DNA from: Burkholderia sp. BCC0322
Lineage (GTDB): Bacteria; Pseudomonadota; Gammaproteobacteria; Burkholderiales; Burkholderiaceae
Direction: 5' to 3'
Length of the DNA: 64,000 nucleotides
Assembly: GCF_902833045.1 (NCBI RefSeq)
Contig: NZ_CADFDU010000002.1
Span: forward strand, 248,001-312,000
Below the pieces are notes generated by a model, which was given only the letters and a program-made list of their open reading frames with translations, was not told where the DNA came from and ran no database searches. The translations under genes were made by a program, and so were the position numbers. Position 1 is the first letter of the stretch, and every line of letters starts with the position of its first letter. Positions 29,774-39,600 of the stretch are shown piece after piece.

Positions 29774-29817
29774 GCGGACATTCCGCGCGTTTTCTTCAAA
29801 ATGCGCGGAATGTCTGC
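29774..29817 (-). terminator. Long hairpin after tldD, probable terminator
   Basis: Two 20-base arms (29774-29793 and 29798-29817) around a CTTC tetraloop pair at 18 positions, with core GACATTCCGCGC and flanking TTTT/AAAA. It begins 12 bases after the tldD stop, and the minus-strand sequence continues ATTTTCG. It probably ends the yhdP-nit-tldD transcript. The stem is longer than a usual intrinsic terminator and the T-tail is short, so a role in mRNA 3'-end stability is also possible. Confidence 0.6.
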
Positions 29818-29829
29818 GCCGCGATGCGG

Positions 29830-31296
29830 TTATGCCGTACCGCCGACCGTCATCCGGTCGATCCGCAGGGTCGGCTGGCCGACGCCGACCGGCACGCTCT
29901 GGCCTTCCTTGCCGCATACGCCGACACCCGAGTCGAGCGACATGTCGTTGCCGATCATGCTCACGTCCTTCAGCGATTCGGGGCCGCTGCCGATCAGCGT
30001 CGCGCCCTTCACCGGGTAGGTGATCTTGCCGTTCTCGATCATGTACGCCTCCGACGCCGAGAACACGAACTTGCCGTTCGTGATGTCGACCTGGCCGCCG
30101 CCGAAGTTCACCGCGTACAGGCCGTTCTTCACCGACGCGATGATTTCCTGCGGATCCTTGTCGCCGTTCAGCATGTACGTGTTCGTCATGCGCGGCATCG
30201 GCAGCGCCGCGTACGACTCGCGGCGCGCGTTGCCGGTGACCGGCATCTTCATCAGGCGTGCGTTCAGCGTGTCCTGGATGTAGCCCTTCAGGATGCCGTC
30301 CTCGATCAGCGTCGTGCACTGCGTCGGGTTGCCTTCGTCGTCGATGTTCAGCGAGCCGCGGCGGTTCGGCAGCGTGCCGTCGTCGACGACGGTCACGCCC
30401 TTCGCGGCGACCCGCTCGCCGATCCGGCCAGCAAATGCCGACGAGCCCTTGCGGTTGAAGTCGCCCTCGAGACCGTGGCCGATCGCCTCGTGCAGCAGCA
30501 CGCCCGGCCAGCCCGGCCCGAGCACGACCGTCATCGCGCCGGCCGGCGCGGGGCGGGCGTCGAGGTTCACGAGCGCCGCATGCACGGCGTCGTCGACGTA
30601 GCGCGACAGCACTTCGTCGGTGAAGTAGCCGTAGTCGAAGCGGCCGCCGCCGCCGCCGGAGCCGATCTCGCGGCGGCCGTTCTGCTCGGCGATCACCGTG
30701 ACCGATACGCGCACGAGCGGGCGGATGTCGGCCGCGAGCGCGCCGTCGCTGCGCGCGACCAGCACGACGTCGTATTCGCCGGCGAGGCCCGCCATCACCT
30801 GCGTGATGCGCGGGTCGCGGCCGCGCGCCATCTGCTCGATGCGTTCGAGCAGCTTGACCTTGGCCGTCGCGTCGAGCGACGCGAGCGGATCGGACGGCAG
30901 GTACAGGTCGCGGCCCGAGATGCCCTTCAGCGACGTTGCCGCCTTGATCTTCTGGCGGCCGCCGCCGGCCGCCGCGATCGCCTTGGTCGCTGCGGCGGCT
31001 TGCGCGATGGCTTCCGGCGACAGGTCGTCGGAATACGCGAACGCGGTGCGGTCGCCCGCGACCGCGCGCACGCCGACGCCCTGGTCGATGCTGAAGCTGC
31101 CCGATTTGACGATGCCTTCCTCGAGGCTCCACGCTTCGCTGCGGGTCGCCTGGAAGTACAGGTCCGCGTAGTCGACGCGATGCGTGAAGATGTCGGCGAT
31201 CGTGCGCGTGAGCAGGCTTTCGTCGAGGCCGTACGGCGTGAGCAGGATGTCCTTCGCCAGCGCGAGGTTGCGGATGCCGGGTTCGATGATGTTCAT
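29830..31296 (-). CDS. tldD: Metalloprotease TldD
   Basis: 488 residues from ATG 31296 (MNIIEPGIRNLALAKDILL); an ATG seven codons upstream is less family-like. TldD and TldE (PmbA) form a cytoplasmic zinc protease complex that degrades unfolded peptides and matures some peptide antibiotics. The HExxxH metal motif is in GVLLHEAIGHGLEGDF at about residue 260. The C-terminal half has the TldD blocks MLNGDKDPQEIIASVKNGLY and VCGKEGQSVPVGVGQPTLRID. No partner pmbA is in the window. It follows the amidase gene by 85 bases and yhdP beyond it, an order also seen in enterobacteria (yhdP-tldD). Confidence 0.95.
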   Translation of the reverse strand: MNIIEPGIRNLALAKDILLTPYGLDESLLTRTIADIFTHRVDYADLYFQATRSEAWSLEEGIVKSGSFSIDQGVGVRAVAGDRTAFAYSDDLSPEAIAQAAAATKAIAAAGGGRQKIKAATSLKGISGRDLYLPSDPLASLDATAKVKLLERIEQMARGRDPRITQVMAGLAGEYDVVLVARSDGALAADIRPLVRVSVTVIAEQNGRREIGSGGGGGRFDYGYFTDEVLSRYVDDAVHAALVNLDARPAPAGAMTVVLGPGWPGVLLHEAIGHGLEGDFNRKGSSAFAGRIGERVAAKGVTVVDDGTLPNRRGSLNIDDEGNPTQCTTLIEDGILKGYIQDTLNARLMKMPVTGNARRESYAALPMPRMTNTYMLNGDKDPQEIIASVKNGLYAVNFGGGQVDITNGKFVFSASEAYMIENGKITYPVKGATLIGSGPESLKDVSMIGNDMSLDSGVGVCGKEGQSVPVGVGQPTLRIDRMTVGGTA

Positions 31297-31381
31297 GCGG
31301 ATATCGGGGTTTCTCAAAAAGTTGTCGGGTGCTTCTGGGCAGATGGGTTGGCCGCGCGGCGTTTCAAGCGGCGCGGCGGAT

Positions 31382-32209
31382 TCAGGTCAGCACGCGGTGC
31401 CGCCACGCGGGCAGGCTCTGACGCACGTCGGCGATGCGTTGCGGATCGATCGCGCCGAGCACGACGCTGGCGCCCACGTCGCGGACCGCGACGATCTCGC
31501 CCCACGGGTCGATCAGCATGCTGTGGCCCCAGGTGCGCCGGCCGTTCTCGTGCTTGCCGCCTTGCGCGGCCGCGAGCACGTAGCACTGGTTCTCGACGGC
31601 CCGCGCGCGCAGCAGCGTTTCCCAGTGCGCGCGGCCCGTCGTATACGTAAACGCCGACGGTACGACGATCAACGCGCAGTCGCCCATCCTGCGATACAGC
31701 TCCGGAAAGCGGAGATCGTAACAGACCGACAGGCCGACCCGCCCGAACGGCGCGTCGAACGAGACGACCGTATCGCCCGCGCGGATCGTGCGCGCCTCGT
31801 CGAACGACTCGTCGCCTTTCTCGAAGTTGAACAGGTGGATCTTGTCGTAGCGCGCGGCTTCGTTACCGGACGGATCGAACACGAGCGTCGTGTTGAGCAC
31901 GCGATCGGGCTCGGGCGCCTTCAGCGGCAGCGTGCCGCCGATTACCCAGACGCCGTGGCGACGCGCGGCGTCCGCGAGGAAGTGCTGGATCGGGCCGTCC
32001 CGGTAGGGTTCGGCGAGCGCGAGCTTGTCGGTGTCGCGGTGGCCCATGAAGCAGAAATACTCGGGCAGCAGCACGAGCTGCGCGCCTTCGCCGGCGGCCT
32101 CCGCGATCAGGCGGCGGGCTTCGGCGAGATTGCGCGCGACGTCCGGCGTGCTCACCATCTGCAGCGCGGCGACCTGGAAGGGCGTGGCGGAACGGGTGTG
32201 GTCGGTCAT
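31382..32209 (-). CDS. Carbon-nitrogen hydrolase, Nit1-type (deaminated glutathione amidase)
   Basis: 275 residues from ATG 32209 (MTDHTRSATPFQVAALQMVS). The nitrilase-superfamily Glu-Lys-Cys triad is visible: Glu in LVLLPEYFCFMG, Lys in RYDKIHLFNFEKGDESFDE, and Cys in VGLSVCYDLRFPELYRRMG. These blocks, particularly the last, are those of Nit1/NIT1 enzymes, which repair deaminated glutathione by hydrolysing its amide. It is placed between yhdP (46 bases upstream) and tldD, an arrangement common in beta-proteobacteria. Omega-amidase activity cannot be excluded from the sequence. Confidence 0.88.
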   Translation of the reverse strand: MTDHTRSATPFQVAALQMVSTPDVARNLAEARRLIAEAAGEGAQLVLLPEYFCFMGHRDTDKLALAEPYRDGPIQHFLADAARRHGVWVIGGTLPLKAPEPDRVLNTTLVFDPSGNEAARYDKIHLFNFEKGDESFDEARTIRAGDTVVSFDAPFGRVGLSVCYDLRFPELYRRMGDCALIVVPSAFTYTTGRAHWETLLRARAVENQCYVLAAAQGGKHENGRRTWGHSMLIDPWGEIVAVRDVGASVVLGAIDPQRIADVRQSLPAWRHRVLT

Positions 32210-32255
32210 CGCAGGATCGGTTGCGTCATAAATGGGGTGCGGCTCGGCGTGCGGC

Positions 32256-35200
32256 TCAATGGTTCGCCGCATCGGCCGGACCGTGATTCATCTTACCCTG
32301 ATCGCCCCGCACCCGCTCGATGTGCGGGTGCGCCCACGAGCCGGTGATTGCGTAGTCGAGCGCGAACGCGTGCGACAGCGTCTCCGACAGCGCGTAGTTC
32401 GCGGCCAGCACGCCGACGCCGAGCAGCGGGTTGATGATGGCCGCCCCGATTGCCGCCGCGCCCGCGCTGATTTTCGGCGCGACGTGCGCATGCAGGTCCT
32501 GCGTCTCGGTACCGAGATCGACCGCACCGCGCACAGTGACGTTCGCGGGCCCCGTCATCATCGAGAAGTCGTCGGTGCGGGCGATCCCGTTCGAGATCTG
32601 GCCGGTGCCGGTGATCTTGTCGAACGGCAGCCCCTTGCCGATCACGTCGCGGAAATTCAGCGTCAGGAAACGGGCGAGGCTCTGCAGGCTCAGCACGCCG
32701 AGCAGCTTCGCCGCGCCCGGATCGACCTTCAGGATCTGGCCGTGTTCGAGATCGAGCGCGATCTGGCCGCCGAGCGACGGGAAGTCGAGCGCGGTCGGGC
32801 CGCCGCGCCAGGCAACCTTGCCGGTCACCGAGCCATGGCCGTCCGCAAGCGTGCGCGGCAGGCCGACGCGGTCGAGCAGCGCGCCCGCGTTGCCGATGTC
32901 GAGCTTGAAGTCGAACACGGTGCGGCGCGGTGCGTCGTTCTCGTCGACGCCGCGGGCGAGCGCGCGGCGCGACGTGCGCCAGTTGCCGGTTGCCGTCAGC
33001 TTCGCGTCCGGGTTCGAGAGCTCCAGCTTGTCGAGCTGCCAGACCGGCGTGCCGGCTTCGTCGATATTGCGTGCATTGACGACGAGGCGGCCGATGTCGT
33101 GGTCGCGCGCGACGACCTGGTCGACGATCAGGTCGATCGACGGCATCGGGCGGTCGGTCGGCGTCGGCAGGTTCATCGCGCGGCCGACGAGATCGTGCTG
33201 CGCGCTGTCGGGCACCACGAGCTTCGCGAGCCGCGCGTTCAGCACGCCCGCGCCGTTGTGGCCGCCGCCCGGCGCCCACGACAGGTAGCCCGACACCTGG
33301 TTCGATGCGATGTTCGCCTGCCACAGCTCGTCGACGTGCGACGCGCCGACGATCACGTTTTCCCAGTTGCGCTTGAGCAGCTTCAGCGTGCCGAAATGGA
33401 ACGCGAAGCGCTTCGGCGCGAAGCTCGCGAAATCGACGCGCGGCGCGGCGGGCTGCGGCTCCTGCGCGCGCGGCGTGTCGGACTTCAGCGTATGGGCAAG
33501 CGCGAGCCACGCATCGGCGTCCAGTTCGTTGACGTCGACGGCCGCGCTCACGCCGTCCTGAGGCATGTCGGGCATCCGGTGGATGCCCATCGCGCCGCGC
33601 ACCGCGCGCAGCGGCTGGCCGCGCGTCGCGTCGAGCAGATAGGTCGCGGACACGGGGCCGAGCGTCAGGTCGGCATGTTCGAGGCGCTTGCCGTCCGCCT
33701 GCGGCGCCGGTTGCAGCGTGAAGCTGAACGGCATCGGCGTGCCGGCCGCCTTGGCGAACGGCGCGGGGAAGTTCAGCGCGACGCCGGTCAGGTCGGAATG
33801 CGCGCTGATGTCGGGCAGGCGGCCCGGCGCGCCGCGCACGGCGACCTTGTACGGTGCGTCGCCCACCACGTGCTCGAGCAGCGCGGCGGCCGGGCCGTGC
33901 AGGTTCAGGCCGCGCGCGGCGTCGAGCGCGAGCCGGCCGTCGACGTCCACCGAGTAGGGCCCGTGCGACTGGAAGTTGCCGTTCGCGCGCACCGGGCCGC
34001 CGAGGAAGCGCCCCGACAGGTCGTGCAGCGACGCGCCGGCCTCGGTGAACCGGACACTGCCGCGCAGCGCGGACAGCGGCGGCACGCCGCTGGTCGTCAG
34101 CGTGTTGCCGCCGAACGCGAGCGCGCCTTCGACGTGCGTGTGCGGATGCGCGACGTGCTGCGGAATCGTGATCTTGAGCGCGAGCGACGCGGGCCCCTGC
34201 GCCTCGATCCGCTGGCCGATGTGCCCGCTCATCGTGCCGAGCGAGCTGTTGTCCGCGTAGTCGATCAGGTCGGCCAGCGGCCCCTGCGCATGGCCGTCGA
34301 TGACGAGCGGCGAGTGGGTCGGGTTGCCCAGATCGTCGATGCGGCCGGTGACCTTCGTCAGCGCGACGCGCTTGTAGTGTGCGCGCTCGATGTCGAAGCG
34401 CAGCTTGTTCTGCGCGAGCTCGAGCACGCCGTCGATCCCCTCGAGTGCCGGCCAGACGCTCGGCGTGCCGTTCGCGAGCTTGCGCGGCGGGTACGGCGTC
34501 GGTTCGAAGCGGCCGCCGGTGAACGGCGCGACGATATGGAACACGCCGGCGTCGGGCTCGTGTTCGAACGGGAATTTCTCGAGCGGGCCGCGGGCGACGA
34601 TCGATGCGCCCTTGCTCACCTGGCCGTCCTGCAGCGCGTGGCCGAGATAGTCGCGCAGGTGTTCGGACATCCCGGTCGGCAGGTAGCGCGGAATGCGCGC
34701 CACCGACGCGCGGGCGAAATCGGCACGCAGGTCGAGCGAGCCGCGGCCGTGGCCGGGGTTCGTGTACGAGCCGGACACCGCGATCTCGGCATCGGGGTTC
34801 GAGACGAGCAGGTCGGGCAGCGTCACGTCGACGCGCGCGTGCTTGTCGCCGGCCACGGGCGTGATCACCCACTTGGCGTTGCCGCGCAACCGGTCGAACG
34901 TCAGGCGCGGCTCGTCGAATTCACCGGGAACCGTGACGGCCGCGTTGACCGTGTCGAAATGCGCGCTGCCGCCCGTCTCGTTCGCATCGACGCGGCCCCA
35001 CAGGTTTTCGACGCCCGGCCAGCCGGCGCGCGGGTGGCCGCGTGGCGACAGGCCCGGCGGCGGCTCTTGCGCGGCGAAGCTGATGCCCTGGAGATCGCCG
35101 AGGAAACGGTAGCGGACGATCGGCGCGGCGCCCGTGCGCCGCTCCTCGTCGGCAAGGTCGGCTCGCGCCGGCTTCGCGCGTTCGACCTCGATCTGATAGT

Positions 35201-36458
35201 TCGACACCATCCCGCGCGGGTCGATCTTGATCAGTTCGTTGCGCAGGCGCGCCGGCAGCGGCAGCCCGCGAATGAACTCGCTGAGGATGCCGAGATCGAC
35301 GCGGTCGCCGACGACGCTCAACAGCTGCCCCTGGCTCGCGGTCGGCACGCGGTAGCGGGCCGTCAGCGTCGACAGTGCCAGCGAGCGGGCGAGCGGCGTG
35401 CCGTCCGGCAACGGCGGCTGGCCGAGCTCCGCATTGAAGCGGGTCAGGTGCAGCGTGTAGTCGTGGCCGGCGGCGAGCTGCATGTCCCAGCCGAAGCCGA
35501 CCGTCGGCACGTCGAGCCGCGGCTGCGTCGGGCGCACGCGCAGCGCGACGTCCGCGCCCTGCAGGTCGCCGCCCGCCGAATGCAGATGGCCGTCGCCGAA
35601 GGTGGCCCAGATCGCGTTGTCGATCCGGCCCGCGTGGATCGTGAGCGGCATGTCGAGGTAGCGCGCCAGCGTCTGCAGGTCGACCGGGCCGGTCGACAGG
35701 TACGCGTCGCCCGTCCAGTTCGACGGCTTGCCGACCGGGGCGAGCGGCTTGTGCTTGAAGCGCGCGCGGAAATCGAGCGGGCCGAGCAGCAGCGTGCCGT
35801 TCGCGGGCGCCTGCAGCGCGGCCTTGTGCACGCGGCCGTCGTTGAGCACCGCGAGCCGGATGCCCGACAGCACGAGCTCCGGCGCGTCATGCTGCGCGTC
35901 GCGCCAGCGCAGCGTGCCGCCGCGCAGCACGATCGCCTCCTGCTTCAGCAGCCACGTGCCGAACGTGTCGTTGCCGCCATGGGTGGTCGCCACGCCGACG
36001 CCCGCGATGCTGAGCGAGCCGTCGGCCGCACGCGCGACAACCAGGTCGGGCTGGTCGACGATCAGGCTGGACAGCGCGGGCGACAGCCGCAGCAGCGACA
36101 TCCATGAAAGCGCGGCCGTCGCATGCGGCACCGACAGCGCAACCTTGCCGTCACGGCCGCGGATCGTCAGGTTCGTGAGTTCGACGCCCGGCTGCATGCC
36201 GGACCAGTTCGGGGAAAGCTTGCCGATCGAAAGCTGCGCGTGGAGCTTGTCGGACACCGCGCGCTCGATGCGCGGGCGGAATTCGTCGATGCGCGGCAGC
36301 AGGACATAGCGCAGCCCGAGGAATGCGCCGGACGCAACGAAGTAGGTGCCGATCCCGACTGCCAGCGTCACCCTGAACACGCGACGCAGGACCGGATGAT
36401 CGTGCTTCGGAGGTCCCGCTTCGGGCGCAGCTACGGCGGATTCCTGACGGTCGGACAT
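32256..36458 (-). CDS. yhdP: YhdP-family AsmA-like envelope protein
   Basis: 1400 residues, slightly longer than E. coli YhdP. A cytoplasmic N-terminus of about 25 residues leads to one membrane helix (VTLAVGIGTYFVASGAFLGLRYVLL). The remainder is a long periplasmic beta-rich region of the AsmA/VPS13-like bridge type, with the DUF3971-like part near residues 150-750 and the conserved C-terminal block DLEHGQILKVDPGAAKLLGVLSLQSLARFLTLNFRDVIGKG at about residues 1235-1275. In E. coli YhdP is one of three redundant proteins that carry phospholipid from the inner to the outer membrane. It heads the yhdP-nit-tldD unit and is divergent from glnE. Confidence 0.92.
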   Translation of the reverse strand: MSDRQESAVAAPEAGPPKHDHPVLRRVFRVTLAVGIGTYFVASGAFLGLRYVLLPRIDEFRPRIERAVSDKLHAQLSIGKLSPNWSGMQPGVELTNLTIRGRDGKVALSVPHATAALSWMSLLRLSPALSSLIVDQPDLVVARAADGSLSIAGVGVATTHGGNDTFGTWLLKQEAIVLRGGTLRWRDAQHDAPELVLSGIRLAVLNDGRVHKAALQAPANGTLLLGPLDFRARFKHKPLAPVGKPSNWTGDAYLSTGPVDLQTLARYLDMPLTIHAGRIDNAIWATFGDGHLHSAGGDLQGADVALRVRPTQPRLDVPTVGFGWDMQLAAGHDYTLHLTRFNAELGQPPLPDGTPLARSLALSTLTARYRVPTASQGQLLSVVGDRVDLGILSEFIRGLPLPARLRNELIKIDPRGMVSNYQIEVERAKPARADLADEERRTGAAPIVRYRFLGDLQGISFAAQEPPPGLSPRGHPRAGWPGVENLWGRVDANETGGSAHFDTVNAAVTVPGEFDEPRLTFDRLRGNAKWVITPVAGDKHARVDVTLPDLLVSNPDAEIAVSGSYTNPGHGRGSLDLRADFARASVARIPRYLPTGMSEHLRDYLGHALQDGQVSKGASIVARGPLEKFPFEHEPDAGVFHIVAPFTGGRFEPTPYPPRKLANGTPSVWPALEGIDGVLELAQNKLRFDIERAHYKRVALTKVTGRIDDLGNPTHSPLVIDGHAQGPLADLIDYADNSSLGTMSGHIGQRIEAQGPASLALKITIPQHVAHPHTHVEGALAFGGNTLTTSGVPPLSALRGSVRFTEAGASLHDLSGRFLGGPVRANGNFQSHGPYSVDVDGRLALDAARGLNLHGPAAALLEHVVGDAPYKVAVRGAPGRLPDISAHSDLTGVALNFPAPFAKAAGTPMPFSFTLQPAPQADGKRLEHADLTLGPVSATYLLDATRGQPLRAVRGAMGIHRMPDMPQDGVSAAVDVNELDADAWLALAHTLKSDTPRAQEPQPAAPRVDFASFAPKRFAFHFGTLKLLKRNWENVIVGASHVDELWQANIASNQVSGYLSWAPGGGHNGAGVLNARLAKLVVPDSAQHDLVGRAMNLPTPTDRPMPSIDLIVDQVVARDHDIGRLVVNARNIDEAGTPVWQLDKLELSNPDAKLTATGNWRTSRRALARGVDENDAPRRTVFDFKLDIGNAGALLDRVGLPRTLADGHGSVTGKVAWRGGPTALDFPSLGGQIALDLEHGQILKVDPGAAKLLGVLSLQSLARFLTLNFRDVIGKGLPFDKITGTGQISNGIARTDDFSMMTGPANVTVRGAVDLGTETQDLHAHVAPKISAGAAAIGAAIINPLLGVGVLAANYALSETLSHAFALDYAITGSWAHPHIERVRGDQGKMNHGPADAANH

Positions 36459-36684
36459 GCGGCGGACGGGCGGCGATATGGTAGTTTTGCAGACTGACGT
36501 TGAAATGTATCACACGGGTTCGTGCCGGCGGCCGTTGCGGCAGCGCGGCACGGGCTTTCCGGCGCGCGGTTTCGCGACGGGCGCACACGCCCCGCGACGC
36601 CGCGCCGAGTCCATGGGGCCGGTCGGGAACGGGGCGCGCACGCGTGTCCCGCGCCGCCGGCCTTTCCGCCAGGCCCGCTTCTCG

Positions 36685-39486
36685 ATGACCGACGCTTCCG
36701 CTCTGATCTGCACGTCCTATTCCCGTTACCTGGCCCGCGCGTCAGCCGCGCGACCCGCGCTCGCCGACCAGGTCGCCGCGTGGGCTGCCGCGCCGCTCGG
36801 TCGCGCGCAGCTCGACGCGCGCCTCACCGAATTGCTGGCGACTCAGGCCGGCACGGCCGCGCCGACCGAGGAGCAACTGAAGCGCGCGCTGCGGCAACTG
36901 CGGGCCGAGGCGTTCGGCGCGGTCGCGGAACGCGACCTGCGCGGGCTGGCGGACGTCGCCGAAGTGACGGGCGCGATGACCGATCTCGCGGAAGTGGCCG
37001 TGCAGCGCTCGCTCGCGCTACTGTCGGCCGAACTCGAGGCGCTGTACGGCGAGCCGCGCGGCGCCGACGGCCAGCGCGTCGTGCTCGGCGTGGTCGGGAT
37101 GGGCAAGCTCGGCGGCCGGGAACTGAACGTGTCGTCGGACATCGACCTGATCTTCGTCTACGAGGACGACGGCGAGACGACCGGCGGCGCGCGTTCGCCG
37201 CTGCCCACCCAGGAATACTTCACGCGGCTCGGCCGGAGACTGATCGGCGTGTTGTCGGAAGTCACCGCCGACGGCTACGTATTTCGCGTCGACATGCGGC
37301 TGCGTCCGAACGGCGATTCGGGGCCGCTCGTCTGCAGCCTCGGCATGCTCGAAGAGTATTTCTACGTGCAGGGCCGCGAGTGGGAGCGCTATGCGTGGAT
37401 CAAGGGGCGGCTCGTGTCGGAAGGCGACAGCGACGCGGCGCGGCGGCTGGAGTCGCAGCTCGAGTCGATCGTCAAGCCGTTCGTGTACCGCCGCTACCTC
37501 GACTTCGGCGTGATCGGCGCGATCCGCTCGCTGCACCAGCAGATCCGGCAGGAAGCCGCGCGTCGCGCGTCGATGCGGCCCGACAAGGCCGACGACATCA
37601 AGCTTGGGCGCGGCGGGATCCGCGAGATCGAGTTCAGTGCGCAGGTGTTCCAGTTGATCCGTGGTGGGCAGGATGCGGAATTCCGCGTGCGGCCGACGCT
37701 CGCGGTGCTGCGCCATGCGCAGGCGCGCGGGCTGATCGGCGAGGACGTGCGCGCGCGCCTGACCGATGCCTACAATTTCCTGCGCACGCTCGAGCACCGG
37801 CTGCAGTACCGCAACGACGCGCAGACGCATGCGATGCCGGTCGAGCCCGACGAACGCGCGGCGCTGGCCGCGTCGCTGGGCTTTGCCGACTACGCAGCGC
37901 TGATGACGGTGCTGGACGCGCACCGGAACTTCGTCGAGGCGCAGTTCGACCAGATCTTCGCCGACAAGGTGAACGGCGCGCCCTGCGGCGCGGGCGAAGA
38001 GACGGCCGCCGCGTGGATCTGGAGCAGTGCGCTCGCCGACGACGGCGAGGACGATGCGCTCGCGGCCCGTCTCGACGGCCTCGGCTTCGCCGATCCGGCG
38101 ACGGTGCTCGCGCGGCTGCGCGCGGTCTGGCAATCGTCGCGCTACACCGGCCTGCCGGAAAAGAGCCGGCATCGCTTCGACCGCGTCGCGCAGCGCGCGC
38201 TGGAGGCCGCGCCGCGGATCGACGCCGCGCGCCGCGACGAAACCATCATCCGCCTGTTCGACCTGCTCGAGACGGTCAGCCGGCGCGGTGTCTATCTCGC
38301 GTTGCTGACCGAATATCCGGCCGCGCTCGATCGCGTGCTGTCGGTGCTCGGTGCGACGCGCTGGGGGGGCGGCTACCTGATCCGCCATCCGCAGCTGCTC
38401 GACGAACTGCTCGACGACGAGGCGATCGCGAGCCCGTTCGACTGGCCCGCGTTCAAGGACGCATTGCGCGCGCGCCTCGCCGCGGCCGACGGCCCCGAGC
38501 AGCAGATGGACCTGCTGCGGCACGCACAGCACGCGGAGGTGTTCCGGATACTGCTGATCGATCTCGCCGGGCAACTGTCGGTCGAGCACGTGAGCGACCG
38601 GCTGTCCGAACTGGCCGACGCAGTGCTCGACGTGACGATCGAAGTGGTCTGGTCGCAGCTCGCGAAGCGCCATCGCGACGTGCCGAAGTTCGCGGTGATC
38701 GCGTACGGCAAGCTGGGCGGCAAGGAGCTCGGCTACGCATCGGATCTCGACCTGATCTTCCTGTACGACGACGCCGACGAGCGCTCGGCGGACGTCTACA
38801 CGACCTTCACGCGGCGGCTCATCACGTGGCTCACCACGGCGACCGGGGCGGGCGCGCTGTTCGACATCGACCTGCGGCTGCGGCCGAACGGCGAGGCCGG
38901 GCTGCTGGTCACCGATCTCGACGCGTTCCGCCGCTACCAGCTGCGCGAGGGCGACGCCGCGAACACTGCGTGGGTCTGGGAGCACCAGGCGCTGACGCGT
39001 GCCCGCTACAGCGCGGGCGACGCGCAGATCGGCGCGGACTTCGAGGCGATCCGCCAGCAGGTGCTGACGACGCCGCGCGACGGCGGCGTGCTCGCGAAGG
39101 AAATCGTCGACATGCGCGGCAAGGTGTTTGCCGGACACCCGAACCAGACCGAGCTGTTCGACCTGAAGCACGATCGCGGCGGGATGGTCGACATCGAGTT
39201 CATCGTCCAGTACTGGGTGTTGCTGCACGCGTCGAGCGACGCCGAGCTGATCCGCAACACCGGCAATATCGCGCTGCTGCGCGAGGTCGCGCGCTTCGGG
39301 CTGATGGGCGAGGACGAGGCCGAGCGGGTCGGGGCGGCGTACCGGAAGTACCGGAAGCTGCAGCACAAGCTGCGGCTCGACGGGATGGAGAAGGCGCGGG
39401 TCGATCCGGCCGTGGTGGCCGACGAGCGGGCGGCCGTGACGGCGCTGTGGACGCGCGTGTTCGGGGCGGTTGAAACGGATAGGTGA
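36685..39486 (+). CDS. glnE: Glutamine synthetase adenylyltransferase/deadenylase
   Basis: 933 residues from ATG 36685; the frame is open about 75 codons further upstream, but that part is low-complexity and MTDASALICTSYSRYLARA looks like a natural start. GlnE adds and removes AMP on glutamine synthetase in response to PII and glutamine. Two nucleotidyltransferase domains are visible: the N-terminal deadenylase with GMGKLGGRELNVSSDIDLIFVY (about residue 140) and the C-terminal adenylylase with AYGKLGGKELGYASDLDLIFLY (about residue 675). Each has the expected Asp pair. Helical GlnD_UR-like regions lie between and after them. It is convergent with recN. Confidence 0.97.
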   Translation: MTDASALICTSYSRYLARASAARPALADQVAAWAAAPLGRAQLDARLTELLATQAGTAAPTEEQLKRALRQLRAEAFGAVAERDLRGLADVAEVTGAMTDLAEVAVQRSLALLSAELEALYGEPRGADGQRVVLGVVGMGKLGGRELNVSSDIDLIFVYEDDGETTGGARSPLPTQEYFTRLGRRLIGVLSEVTADGYVFRVDMRLRPNGDSGPLVCSLGMLEEYFYVQGREWERYAWIKGRLVSEGDSDAARRLESQLESIVKPFVYRRYLDFGVIGAIRSLHQQIRQEAARRASMRPDKADDIKLGRGGIREIEFSAQVFQLIRGGQDAEFRVRPTLAVLRHAQARGLIGEDVRARLTDAYNFLRTLEHRLQYRNDAQTHAMPVEPDERAALAASLGFADYAALMTVLDAHRNFVEAQFDQIFADKVNGAPCGAGEETAAAWIWSSALADDGEDDALAARLDGLGFADPATVLARLRAVWQSSRYTGLPEKSRHRFDRVAQRALEAAPRIDAARRDETIIRLFDLLETVSRRGVYLALLTEYPAALDRVLSVLGATRWGGGYLIRHPQLLDELLDDEAIASPFDWPAFKDALRARLAAADGPEQQMDLLRHAQHAEVFRILLIDLAGQLSVEHVSDRLSELADAVLDVTIEVVWSQLAKRHRDVPKFAVIAYGKLGGKELGYASDLDLIFLYDDADERSADVYTTFTRRLITWLTTATGAGALFDIDLRLRPNGEAGLLVTDLDAFRRYQLREGDAANTAWVWEHQALTRARYSAGDAQIGADFEAIRQQVLTTPRDGGVLAKEIVDMRGKVFAGHPNQTELFDLKHDRGGMVDIEFIVQYWVLLHASSDAELIRNTGNIALLREVARFGLMGEDEAERVGAAYRKYRKLQHKLRLDGMEKARVDPAVVADERAAVTALWTRVFGAVETDR

Positions 39487-39541
39487 AACGACCGTTCGAT
39501 GCGGTGCGGCAGGGCGAGCGATCGCGCCGCCGTGCCCGAAA

Positions 39542-39565
39542 AAGACCGGCGCGTGCGCCGGTCTT
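39542..39565. terminator. Terminator between glnE and recN
   Basis: AAGACCGGCGC (39542-39552) and GCGCCGGTCTT (39555-39565) are perfect inverted repeats (the real loop must be larger than two bases). The minus-strand tail is TTTTTCG, so it serves recN best; on the plus strand the tail is only TGTT. Confidence 0.75.
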
Positions 39566-39600
39566 GTTGCATTCGATGAACGGCTAACGGGCGGCCGGCG

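Noticed and set aside
32232-36107. Open frame of 1291 codons on the plus strand
   Set aside because: Antisense shadow of yhdP; no recognisable domain and an Arg/Val/Ala-dominated composition.
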